Assembly: GCF_013403975.1 (NCBI RefSeq)
Contig: NZ_JABFDH010000002.1
Span: forward strand, 558,001-622,000
DNA length: 64,000 bases
From: Winogradskyella ursingii
GTDB taxonomy: Bacteria; Bacteroidota; Bacteroidia; Flavobacteriales; Flavobacteriaceae
Reading direction: 5' to 3'
Within the stretch, counting starts at the first letter, position 1, and each line of letters opens with the position of its first letter. The notes under the pieces are model-generated. The model was given only the letters and a program-made list of their open reading frames with translations, searched no databases and had not been told where the DNA came from. A program made the position numbers and the translations under genes. Shown here piece by piece: positions 1 to 8,681 of the stretch.

Positions 1-2240
1 TCGCTGAGACTATTGATAGTATTCAGCCTCAACTAGCTTCTGCTTTTACCAGCACAAAAAAAATGTTCTTTGATTTAAGGTTAAAAAAAGCATTTTATAA
101 AAATATCACACCAGTTTCTGTCTTAAATGCCATACAAACCGAGCTATATCTTTTGAAAGAAGAGCAGAATAAAATGCTGATTTCAGAATTTAACACTATC
201 ATTCATGAAGAAATTAAAAATCAACCAACACCATTTATTTATGAACGGCTTGGGGAAAAATTCAAAAACTATTTTATAGATGAATTTCAGGACACCTCTA
301 AGATGCAATGGGATAATTTGGTACCACTCTTAGATAACGCTCTATCTGGCCCAAACGGCTCTGTAATGTTGGTCGGTGACGCCAAACAAGCTATTTACAG
401 ATGGCGTGGCGGAGAAGCTGAGCAGTTTATAAATCTATATAATAAACACACTAATCCATTTCAAACTGAGAAAGAAATTTTCGCGTTAGAAACCAACTAC
501 AGAAGTGCTAAAGCAGTGGTAGAATTTAATAATTCTTTGTTTAAATTCTTGGGTCAAAACTTTATTGGCAATCCCAATTATGCGGAGCTTTTTGAGAATG
601 CCATGCAGCACACAAATAGTGAAAGCTTAGGATATGTGAATCTCAACTTTTTAGATCTACAGGAAAAGGACGATAATGCAGAACCGTATGTGACCGAAAC
701 TATGCAGACTGTTCTAAAATGTAAAGAAAACGGTTATCCACTAAGTGATATTTGCATTTTGGTGCGCAAACGAAAAGAAGGTGTAGCTATTGCACAAAAT
801 CTTAGTGAAAATGGAATAAAAATAACTTCCTCAGAAACTTTACTTTTAAAAAACTCTGAAAAAGTAAATTTCTTAAATATCTTTTTAAAATTACTACTTC
901 AGCCTAACAATGATGTGCTTCAGGTAGAATTTCTTTCGTTTTTAGCCGAGCAAAATCACATAACAGATAGCCATAATTTTTTTACTACTCACCTAAAGAG
1001 AGAATTTAAAGCAACTTTAAAAAGCCTTGAGACAATAGATATCCATCTTAACATCAACGAGCTGTTACAGTTGCCTTTGTATGAGCTCTTGGAGAAACTG
1101 GTCAGAACTTTTAATATGAACGACCACTCGGACGCATTCCTTCAATTTTATATGGATGTCGTGTTGGAATTCGCCCAAAAAAATGACTCTGACTTAGTCG
1201 GTTTTATTAGTTATTTCGAAAAGAATGAAGATCGTTTGAGTGTGGTTTCTCCAAAAAATTTAGACGCGGTTCAGATTATGACAATCCATAAGGCCAAAGG
1301 TCTAGAGTTTCCTGTTGTTATATTTCCTTTTGCAGACTTAAATATTTACCAAGAAATAGAACCTAAGGTTTGGTTTCCAATGGATAATAGCGAAGTTGGA
1401 TTTGAGTCATTTTTAATTAATTACTCTAAAGATGTAGAACATTTTGGAGATGCCGGTAAAATGATTTTCGATACTCATCAATCGGAATTGGAACTGGATA
1501 ATCTTAATCTTTTATATGTAGTGCTTACAAGAGCTGTTGAGCAATTATACATTATAAGCAAAAAAGATTTAAACTCAAAAGGCAAACTAAATGAAAACAG
1601 CTATGCAGGCATGCTGATATCGTATTTGCAACATAGAGACCTGTGGGACGAAAACCAACCTATTTACGAATTTGGAACTTTGATTAAACCGCAAACAATT
1701 AATAACATCACAGAGGAATCCGAATCAATCGGATTTATTTCAACAGCAAAAGAAGAACATAATTTTAGTATTGTAACAAGATCTGGGTTGTTGTGGGATA
1801 CCCACCAAGAACAAGCTATTGAACGTGGTAATCTGGTTCATTTGGTCCTTTCTAAAATCAGGACAGTAGGTGATTTGGATTTTGAACTTGAAAATTTATT
1901 GACTTTAGGAGAGATTTCTCATAATCAATTAAACGATCTCAAACAGACTGTTGCAGCCGTTGTGTCTCACCCAAAACTTAGTCCATATTTTCAGGACCGT
2001 CTTCAAATTTATAACGAACACGATATCATTACGAGTACTGGTCAATTGTTGCGACCAGACCGTTTAGTGATTACAACTAATAATGAAGCTGTTATTATAG
2101 ATTACAAAACAGGTGAACCGAAACTTAATCACGGTACCCAATTAGGGGCTTATGAGAAAGTAATAACGCAAATGGGTTTTGCCGTCTCAAAAAAATTATT
2201 AGTTTATATAAATGAAGACATTGAGATTATTGAAGTCTGA
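1..2240 (+). CDS. AddA-type UvrD/RecB helicase-nuclease, 5' truncated
   Basis: The frame is open to the first base of the window, so the N-terminus (with Walker A) lies outside; the ATG at 63 is internal. It resembles the ATP-dependent exonuclease subunit that resects double-strand breaks. Superfamily 1 motifs appear in order: IDEFQDT (motif II, about 280-300), VGDAKQAIYRWRGG (III), LETNYRS (IV), TIHKAKGLEFPVV (V) and LYVVLTRA (VI). A C-terminal RecB-type PD-(D/E)XK nuclease follows: RGNLVH, then RPDRLV, IDYKTGEP and QLGAYEKV. The likely partner is the AddB-like gene at 5077, separated here by kbl and an OmpA gene. Confident as to family; the AddA assignment rests on the helicase-nuclease fusion and the nearby AddB-like gene. 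Confidence 0.9.
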   Translation, partial: AETIDSIQPQLASAFTSTKKMFFDLRLKKAFYKNITPVSVLNAIQTELYLLKEEQNKMLISEFNTIIHEEIKNQPTPFIYERLGEKFKNYFIDEFQDTSKMQWDNLVPLLDNALSGPNGSVMLVGDAKQAIYRWRGGEAEQFINLYNKHTNPFQTEKEIFALETNYRSAKAVVEFNNSLFKFLGQNFIGNPNYAELFENAMQHTNSESLGYVNLNFLDLQEKDDNAEPYVTETMQTVLKCKENGYPLSDICILVRKRKEGVAIAQNLSENGIKITSSETLLLKNSEKVNFLNIFLKLLLQPNNDVLQVEFLSFLAEQNHITDSHNFFTTHLKREFKATLKSLETIDIHLNINELLQLPLYELLEKLVRTFNMNDHSDAFLQFYMDVVLEFAQKNDSDLVGFISYFEKNEDRLSVVSPKNLDAVQIMTIHKAKGLEFPVVIFPFADLNIYQEIEPKVWFPMDNSEVGFESFLINYSKDVEHFGDAGKMIFDTHQSELELDNLNLLYVVLTRAVEQLYIISKKDLNSKGKLNENSYAGMLISYLQHRDLWDENQPIYEFGTLIKPQTINNITEESESIGFISTAKEEHNFSIVTRSGLLWDTHQEQAIERGNLVHLVLSKIRTVGDLDFELENLLTLGEISHNQLNDLKQTVAAVVSHPKLSPYFQDRLQIYNEHDIITSTGQLLRPDRLVITTNNEAVIIDYKTGEPKLNHGTQLGAYEKVITQMGFAVSKKLLVYINEDIEIIEV

Positions 2241-2292
2241 GTTTATCTACATATTTTTGAATAAATATTTGAATAAATAAAAAACCATTTTC

Positions 2293-3486
2293 ATGTACGG
2301 AGATATAAAAAATCATTTAAAAAAAGAAATAGAAGATATAAAAGACGCAGGTCTATATAAAAAAGAGCGGATCATCACGTCACCTCAAGGAGCTGAGATT
2401 ACATTGAGTACTGGTGAGACAGTACTTAATTTTTGCGCCAACAATTACCTAGGGTTATCATCTCATCCAGAGGTTGTTAAAGCTGCTAAAGACACATTAG
2501 ATTCTCATGGGTTTGGTATGTCGTCGGTTAGATTCATCTGTGGCACACAGGATATACATAAAGAATTGGAACAAAAAATTTCTGATTTTTATGGTACAGA
2601 AGATACCATTTTATATGCGGCTGCTTTTGATGCCAATGGAGGCGTTTTTGAACCACTTTTAGGAAAAGAGGATGCTATTATTTCAGATTCGTTAAATCAC
2701 GCATCTATCATTGATGGTGTAAGACTCTGCAAAGCCGCGCGATATCGCTATAAAAATAGTGATATGGAAGACTTAGAACAGCAACTCATTGCTGCCAATT
2801 CTAATGGCGCTAGATACAAAATTATAGTTACAGATGGTGTTTTTTCTATGGATGGCATCGTCGCTCCACTCGATAAAATATGCGATTTGGCAGATAAATA
2901 TGATGCAATGGTTATGATAGACGAATGTCATGCCACTGGCTTTATAGGAGAAACTGGAATCGGTACTTTAGAAGAAAAAGGTGTTTTAGGAAGAATAGAT
3001 ATCATTACAGGTACATTGGGTAAAGCCATGGGAGGTGCAATGGGCGGCTATACAACAGCCAAAAAAGAAGTTATAGAAATTTTACGTCAACGCTCCAGAC
3101 CTTATTTGTTTTCTAATTCGTTGGCTCCAGCAATCGTAGGAGCTTCTATAAAGGTTTTTGATATGCTCAAAAACGACAATTCTCTTAGGGATAAAGTGGA
3201 TTGGAATACCAAATATTTTAAGAAAGGAATGAAAGATGCTGGTTTTGATATTATAGACGGAGACTCTGCGATTGTGCCGGTTATGCTCTATGACGCCAAA
3301 CTGTCTCAAACTATGGCCAATATGCTACTGACAGAAGGTGTTTACGTCATTGGGTTCTTTTATCCCGTTGTTCCAAAAGAAAAAGCAAGAATAAGAGTAC
3401 AATTAAGTGCGGCACATAATAAAGATCAATTAGATAAAGCCATTGCTGCTTTTACCAAAGTTGGAAAAAAGCTAGAAATTATTTAA
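2293..3486 (+). CDS. kbl: Glycine C-acetyltransferase (2-amino-3-ketobutyrate CoA ligase)
   Basis: A 397-residue PLP enzyme of the alpha-oxoamine synthase family that interconverts 2-amino-3-ketobutyrate plus CoA with glycine plus acetyl-CoA, the second step of threonine breakdown via threonine dehydrogenase. The length is that of the family. Visible signatures are [10 protein letters not shown] near the N-terminus, the [12 protein letters not shown] segment, DECHATGF, and the PLP lysine in GTLGKAMGG at residue 244, the same number as in the E. coli enzyme. No threonine dehydrogenase gene is in the window. It starts 52 bases after the helicase stop and could be co-transcribed with it. AONS or serine palmitoyltransferase are less likely given the overall sequence. 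Confidence 0.93.
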   Translation: MYGDIKNHLKKEIEDIKDAGLYKKERIITSPQGAEITLSTGETVLNFCANNYLGLSSHPEVVKAAKDTLDSHGFGMSSVRFICGTQDIHKELEQKISDFYGTEDTILYAAAFDANGGVFEPLLGKEDAIISDSLNHASIIDGVRLCKAARYRYKNSDMEDLEQQLIAANSNGARYKIIVTDGVFSMDGIVAPLDKICDLADKYDAMVMIDECHATGFIGETGIGTLEEKGVLGRIDIITGTLGKAMGGAMGGYTTAKKEVIEILRQRSRPYLFSNSLAPAIVGASIKVFDMLKNDNSLRDKVDWNTKYFKKGMKDAGFDIIDGDSAIVPVMLYDAKLSQTMANMLLTEGVYVIGFFYPVVPKEKARIRVQLSAAHNKDQLDKAIAAFTKVGKKLEII

Positions 3487-3532
3487 AATGATTACAAACA
3501 CCTATTTTTAGGGCTTTGTAACAATATTTTTT

Positions 3533-3540
3533 TATATTTG
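3533..3540 (+). promoter_or_regulatory. Bacteroidota -7 element (TATATTTG) of the OmpA gene
   Basis: An exact match to TAnnTTTG, 70 bases before the OmpA start codon at 3611. A TTTG at 3515-3518 lies only 14 bases upstream, closer than the usual -33 spacing, so I support only the -7 element. A highly expressed outer-membrane protein with its own promoter is expected. Confidence 0.45.
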
Positions 3541-3610
3541 TCTTTGTTAATAATATTTAACAACTTACTTTTACCAACAATTAACACTTAAAATTAAAAT
3601 TAATTAGAAT

Positions 3611-5014
3611 ATGAAAAATCTTAGCAGATTATTTTTTGTAACCATACTTTTAGTATGCTTCAGCACATCAAATGCGCAAGATAAGAACAATCCATGGGCT
3701 TTCAGCTTAGGGGTTAATGCGGTTGACCCTTATCCTGTGGGAGAGGACACGCCTCAAGGTGACTATTTTGACGAGTATTTCAATGTTACAGACCATTGGA
3801 ATATTTTACCTTCAATTTCTAGACTTGCAGTTTCTAGATACTTAAGTGATGGCTTTGTATTAACCGTAGCTGGATCTATTAACAAAATTGATAAGTTTGG
3901 CACTAATTTGAATTCGGACGGTACTGAAGCTGGTACGAACAGTGTAGATGACTTAACATATTACGCAGTCGATGGAGCTGTAAGCTATAGCTTTAGAGAC
4001 TTAATCAATGGTCCTGGTGGCTGGGCTGACCCATATTTAGGTGTTGGTGGTGGTTACTCTTGGTTAGATGATATAGGAGCTGGTACTTTAAATGGAACTT
4101 TAGGTCTTAACCTTTGGGTTTCAGAAAAAGTTGCTATTGCTGCTCAGTCCACATATAAGCATTCTTTTGAAGATTACCTACCTAAGCATTTCCAACATTC
4201 ATTAGGTGTTACTTTTATGTTCGGTGGTGTTGATACGGATGGAGACGGAATCTACGATCAAGATGATGCTTGTCCTGAAGAAGCTGGTTTAGAAGCTTTC
4301 AATGGTTGTCCAGACTCTGATAATGATGGTATCCAAGATTCTAAAGATGATTGTCCAAATACTGCTGGTTTAGCTGAATTTAATGGTTGTCCTGATAGTG
4401 ATGGTGACGGTGTTATGGATAAAGACGATAAATGTCCTAATGTTGCAGGTTTAAAATCTATGATGGGATGTCCTGATGCTGATGGCGATGGTGTAGCTGA
4501 TGGAGATGATAAATGTCCTAACGAAGCTGGTCCTGCTGCTAATAACGGTTGCCCTTGGCCAGATACTGATGGTGACGGTGTGTTAGATAAAGATGATAAA
4601 TGTCCTAACGAAGCTGGTACTGTTGCAAACAATGGTTGCCCAGAAATTAAGCCAACAGAAGAAGTAATGAAGACTTTAAATGAGTATGCTAGAACTATCT
4701 TATTTGATACTGGTAAAGCATCTATTAAAAATGAGTCTGAAGAAGTTTTAGAGGCGATGATTGCAATATTTAAGGAATATCCTCAAGCAACATTCTCTAT
4801 CAACGGACACACTGATAGTGTTGGTTCTAAAGCTAACAACCAGTTGTTATCTGAAAGAAGAGCAAATTCAGTAAGAGATTACTTAATAGCTAACGGAATT
4901 GATAAAGCAAGGTTAACAGCTCAAGGATTCGGTGAATCTCAGCCAATTGCTGATAATAGCACCAGAAACGGTAGAAAAAACAACAGACGTGTAGAGGTTA
5001 AATTAACTAACTAA
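3611..5014 (+). CDS. OmpA-family outer-membrane protein with thrombospondin type 3 repeats
   Basis: 467 residues. The order is: a signal peptide of about 22 residues ending SNAQ; an N-terminal beta-barrel-like region to about residue 200; five calcium-binding thrombospondin type 3 repeats of the form DxDGDGxxDxxDxCP between about 205 and 345; and a C-terminal OmpA peptidoglycan-binding domain from about 355 ([10 protein letters not shown], then [21 protein letters not shown] and NRRVEVKL). The protein should anchor the outer membrane to peptidoglycan, with the acidic repeats as a Ca-stabilised spacer. It has its own -7 element and a strong terminator, so it is likely monocistronic. The repeat stretch also gives a long open antisense frame, which I take as an artefact. 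Confidence 0.93.
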   Translation: MKNLSRLFFVTILLVCFSTSNAQDKNNPWAFSLGVNAVDPYPVGEDTPQGDYFDEYFNVTDHWNILPSISRLAVSRYLSDGFVLTVAGSINKIDKFGTNLNSDGTEAGTNSVDDLTYYAVDGAVSYSFRDLINGPGGWADPYLGVGGGYSWLDDIGAGTLNGTLGLNLWVSEKVAIAAQSTYKHSFEDYLPKHFQHSLGVTFMFGGVDTDGDGIYDQDDACPEEAGLEAFNGCPDSDNDGIQDSKDDCPNTAGLAEFNGCPDSDGDGVMDKDDKCPNVAGLKSMMGCPDADGDGVADGDDKCPNEAGPAANNGCPWPDTDGDGVLDKDDKCPNEAGTVANNGCPEIKPTEEVMKTLNEYARTILFDTGKASIKNESEEVLEAMIAIFKEYPQATFSINGHTDSVGSKANNQLLSERRANSVRDYLIANGIDKARLTAQGFGESQPIADNSTRNGRKNNRRVEVKLTN

Positions 5015-5035
5015 TATACTTCTTAAATAAATAGT

Positions 5036-5066
5036 AAAAACGCTCCGAATTTCGGAGCGTTTTTTA
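5036..5066 (+). terminator. Intrinsic terminator after the OmpA gene
   Basis: A perfect 8-bp GC-rich stem (CGCTCCGA / TCGGAGCG) with a 3-base loop, flanked by an A-run on the left and a T-run on the right, 22 bases after the OmpA stop. The next gene starts 10 bases later. Confidence 0.9.
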
Positions 5067-5076
5067 TTTTTATAAA

Positions 5077-7845
5077 ATGGATAGTTTTATAAAAACCGTA
5101 TTAAAAGATCTAATTACGAAAGATCTAAAATTTGAAAACACTCATTTTATACTTCCCAGTAAACGCGCAGGTGTTTTCTTAAAACGAGAACTATCCGCAT
5201 TACTTAATGCCCCAATATTTTCACCAAAGATATCCAGTATTGAAGAATTTATTGAAGAGCTATCAGGTATTAAATCTGTTCCAAATACAGAATTGCTATT
5301 TAGATTCTATAAATCTTATTCTAAAATTACCAAGCCTTCAGAACAAGAGCCATTCGAAACTTTTGTTCAATGGGCACAAATAATATTGCAAGATTTTAAT
5401 GAAATCGACAGATATCTTATAGAACAAGAAAAAATATTCGACTACCTAAATGCTATAAAAGAATTAGACCATTGGTCCGTAAATAAACAACCTACTGACC
5501 TTATAAAAAATCATCTTAAATTCTGGAATAGATTAAAAGATTATTATTATGCTTTTACTGAGGACTTACTCAATTCAAAACAAGGTTATCAAGGATTAAT
5601 TTACAGAGAAGCGGTAGAAAACATAGAAAGTTTTATTGATAGTAAACCTCAGAAGAGACATGTTTTCCTCGGTTTTAATGCTCTAAACACTTCAGAATCC
5701 ATTATTATCCAAGCTTTACTTCATAGTGACCTGGCTGACATTTATTGGGATATAGATGAAGTGTTTTTCAATGATAATGTTCATGACGCAGGAATGTTCA
5801 CTAGGCAACATAAAAAGAAATGGACATATTTTAATAAACACACTTTCAATTGGATTGAAAACAACTATCGTGACTATAAAAACATAAAAGTTACCGGAAT
5901 TCCTAAATCTGTAGGGCAAGCTAAATATGTTGGGCAACTATTAAAAGAGATCTCAAAAACTAACCAAAAATTATCGAGTGTTGCGGTTGTTTTGGGAGAA
6001 GAAAACCTCTTATTACCATTATTAAATTCTATTCCTAAAGAGGTGAAAGCACTAAATGTGACTATGGGCTTGCCCCTAAGATTAATTCCGCTATCCACAT
6101 TGTTCAAAAATTTATTTCAAATCCACAAAAACAACGCAGATAAATTTTATTATAAAGACGTAATAGGCATAATCTCCCATCCATCGATTTATCCGCTCTA
6201 TCATACTACCTCAGGCAATGTAGCAACTTCAATTGTTGACCACATTCAAAAAAATAATTTAGTTTATCTGGCATTAGAAGATTTGTTGTCTGTAAACAAA
6301 TCCAAAAATGAAATTACACAACTACTTTTCAAAAATTGGGAAAACAACACTACTTTGGCTTTAGATAATTGCAGTCAACTCATTTTTAAAATGAAAAATT
6401 ATCATGAGGATCATAAATCATTAAATCGATTAGAGCTCGAGTACCTATATAGGTTCAATACAGTTTTTAATCAATTGCAAGAGCTGAACTTAAACTATAA
6501 GCAACTTGGCTCAATTAGTATTCTACATCGCATTTATCAAGAACTTTTAAGCACAGAGACGTTAGATTTTAAAGGAGATCCTCTGGAGGGATTGCAAATT
6601 ATGGGAATGCTAGAATCACGTGTGTTGGATTTTGAAACCGTTATTATCACTTCAGTCAATGAAGGAATATTACCTTCAGGAAAAACCAATAATTCATTTA
6701 TCCCTTTTGATGTAAAAATTGAAAATAATCTTCCAACATTTAAAGAGAAAGATGCAGTCTATACGTATCACTTTTATAGACTTTTACAACGTGCAAAAAA
6801 TGTTGTCATAATATATAATACTGAAATTGATGTGCTATTGGGTGGAGAAAAAAGCAGATTTGTTACTCAGTTAGAAGTTGAAAATATTCACGAAATAGAC
6901 CATAAAATACTAGCACCTGAAGTGCCAATGATCGCTAAACAAGTTAGACAAATTTCAAAAACCAGTTTGGTCATTGGCAAATTAAAACAAGTAGCATCAA
7001 ATGGCTTTTCACCGTCCTCGTTAACCAATTATATCAGGAATCCAATAGATTTCTATTATGACAAGGTTTTGGACATAAAAGAATTTGAAGATGTAGAAGA
7101 AAATATTGCGGCAAATACTTTGGGTTCTGTGATTCATAACACATTGGAAGATTTCTATAAAACCTGTATCGGTGATTTTTTGAATTTGGAAATACTAGAA
7201 TCTTTCAAAACGCTCATAAATAAAACTGTAACAAAGCATTTCAAGAAACTTTATAATAAGGGCGATTTTAGTTCTGGAAAAAACCTCATCATCTTTGAAA
7301 TAGCCAAAAGATATGTTTCTAATTTCATCAATTCAGAAATAGAAAGTGTCATGAAGGGAAATAAAATAAAAATTTTGGCCATTGAAGCTAACGAAACAAT
7401 TGAACTTAAAATCAAAGGTCTCGACTTTCCCACGAAACTCACTGGAAAGGTAGATAGAATTGACAGCTTTAATGGTGTCACCAGAATTATCGATTACAAG
7501 TCGGGCAAAGTTGAACAAAATAAAGTCGAGATTGTTAACTGGGAAGATCTCACCACGGATTATGACAAGTATAGTAAATCCTTTCAAGTATTGTGCTACG
7601 CTTATATTATGAATAAAAAAAACTTGATAAATCTACCCGTTGAAGCCGGTATCATTTCATTCAAAAATCTGAGGGAAGGTTTTCTTAAATTCGGCAAAAA
7701 GGATACTGCCAGAACCCGAACAAAAGAGCAACTTATTTCACAAGAAACCCTAAATGAATTCGAAAATCAGCTTCATCAACTCATCTTAGAAATTTTTGAT
7801 ACTAATATTAATTTCACTGAAAAAGAAATCAAAAAATGGAAATAG
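5077..7845 (+). CDS. AddB-like PD-(D/E)XK nuclease/helicase-like protein
   Basis: 922 residues, the probable partner of the AddA-type protein at 1-2240 in double-strand-break resection. The N-terminus (HFILPSKRAGVFLKREL) resembles the inactivated helicase core of AddB/RexB-type proteins and has no good Walker A motif. The C-terminal nuclease has the RecB-family set: His687 in GSVIHNTLEDF, Asp793 in TGKVDRID, Asp806 and Lys808 in IIDYKSGK, and a QVLCYAY segment. The segment equivalent to the Fe-S motif reads LTNYIRNPIDFYYDKVL, so the usual cysteine is an asparagine. A strong terminator separates it from the OmpA gene; the following hydrolase overlaps its stop by 10 bases. Confidence 0.82.
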   Translation: MDSFIKTVLKDLITKDLKFENTHFILPSKRAGVFLKRELSALLNAPIFSPKISSIEEFIEELSGIKSVPNTELLFRFYKSYSKITKPSEQEPFETFVQWAQIILQDFNEIDRYLIEQEKIFDYLNAIKELDHWSVNKQPTDLIKNHLKFWNRLKDYYYAFTEDLLNSKQGYQGLIYREAVENIESFIDSKPQKRHVFLGFNALNTSESIIIQALLHSDLADIYWDIDEVFFNDNVHDAGMFTRQHKKKWTYFNKHTFNWIENNYRDYKNIKVTGIPKSVGQAKYVGQLLKEISKTNQKLSSVAVVLGEENLLLPLLNSIPKEVKALNVTMGLPLRLIPLSTLFKNLFQIHKNNADKFYYKDVIGIISHPSIYPLYHTTSGNVATSIVDHIQKNNLVYLALEDLLSVNKSKNEITQLLFKNWENNTTLALDNCSQLIFKMKNYHEDHKSLNRLELEYLYRFNTVFNQLQELNLNYKQLGSISILHRIYQELLSTETLDFKGDPLEGLQIMGMLESRVLDFETVIITSVNEGILPSGKTNNSFIPFDVKIENNLPTFKEKDAVYTYHFYRLLQRAKNVVIIYNTEIDVLLGGEKSRFVTQLEVENIHEIDHKILAPEVPMIAKQVRQISKTSLVIGKLKQVASNGFSPSSLTNYIRNPIDFYYDKVLDIKEFEDVEENIAANTLGSVIHNTLEDFYKTCIGDFLNLEILESFKTLINKTVTKHFKKLYNKGDFSSGKNLIIFEIAKRYVSNFINSEIESVMKGNKIKILAIEANETIELKIKGLDFPTKLTGKVDRIDSFNGVTRIIDYKSGKVEQNKVEIVNWEDLTTDYDKYSKSFQVLCYAYIMNKKNLINLPVEAGIISFKNLREGFLKFGKKDTARTRTKEQLISQETLNEFENQLHQLILEIFDTNINFTEKEIKKWK

Positions 7846-8681
7846 AAAAGAACATCGTTTTAGAAAGACCTTCAAAAAAACCAATAGTTATTGATACATT
7901 TTATTCCAAAGACAAGCAGAATCAACCCATCGTTATTTTCTGTCACGGTTACAAAGGTTTCAAGGATTGGGGCGCTTGGAATTTAATGGCAGAAACAATT
8001 GCAAAAGCAGGTTTCTGTTTTATTAAATTCAACTTTTCGCATAATGGCGGCACGGTTGAGCAACCTATAGATTTTCCCGATCTTAATGCCTTTGGAAACA
8101 ATAATTATACAAAAGAGCTCGACGATTTAAATGATGTAATAGACTGGACCATTAACCAATACAAAAACAATAGAAATATAAATGTAAACAATATCGCGCT
8201 AATTGGTCACAGTCGTGGCGGTGGAATCGCTATTATACATGCGTCTGAAGATCAAAGAATATCTCAATTAATAACACTAGCGAGCGTTAGTGATTTCGGT
8301 ACCCGAACATATACAGTAGGCAATCTGAAAGAATGGAAACAAAACGGCGTAAAATATGTAATTAATGGCCGTACAAAACAAAAAATGCCACATTATATTC
8401 AATTTTATGAAGACTTTAAAACAAATGAAGATCGTCTGAATATTGAATCTTCTATAAAAAAAACTAACATTCCTATTTTAATCATTCACGGCAATAAAGA
8501 TACTTCCGTGGAAGTAAAAGAAGCAAAGACTCTTAAAAAGTGGTATCCAAAAGCAAAACAAAAGATCATTGAGAATGCTGACCACGTATTCAATACAAAA
8601 CACCCTTGGGATAAAAAGACGCTGTCAAATGAATTAAAAGAAGTAACAACTTCAATTATCGACTTTTTAAAGAAAAATTAA
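7836..8681 (+). CDS. Alpha/beta-hydrolase family protein (serine hydrolase)
   Basis: 281 residues with the alpha/beta-hydrolase fold: an oxyanion strand IVIFCHGYKGFKDWGAW, the nucleophile elbow GHSRGGG (Ser), the strand IPILIIHGNKDTSVEV carrying the probable Asp, and a C-terminal NADHVF carrying the His. No signal peptide, so cytoplasmic. It resembles dienelactone hydrolase or acylaminoacyl-peptidase-like esterases; the substrate cannot be read from sequence. The start overlaps the end of the AddB-like gene by 10 bases, which implies translational coupling. It ends directly against the convergent histidine kinase gene, with no spacer. Confidence 0.85.
   Translation: MEIEKNIVLERPSKKPIVIDTFYSKDKQNQPIVIFCHGYKGFKDWGAWNLMAETIAKAGFCFIKFNFSHNGGTVEQPIDFPDLNAFGNNNYTKELDDLNDVIDWTINQYKNNRNINVNNIALIGHSRGGGIAIIHASEDQRISQLITLASVSDFGTRTYTVGNLKEWKQNGVKYVINGRTKQKMPHYIQFYEDFKTNEDRLNIESSIKKTNIPILIIHGNKDTSVEVKEAKTLKKWYPKAKQKIIENADHVFNTKHPWDKKTLSNELKEVTTSIIDFLKKN

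Noticed and set aside
4258-4632. Long open frame antisense to the OmpA gene with a repetitive Ser/Pro/Leu peptide
   Set aside because: It mirrors the calcium-binding thrombospondin repeats on the coding strand and has no start context or homology of its own.
5036-5066. Hairpin considered as a repeat-family member
   Set aside because: It has a clean GC stem and T-run directly after a stop codon and no related copy in the window, so it is an ordinary terminator.
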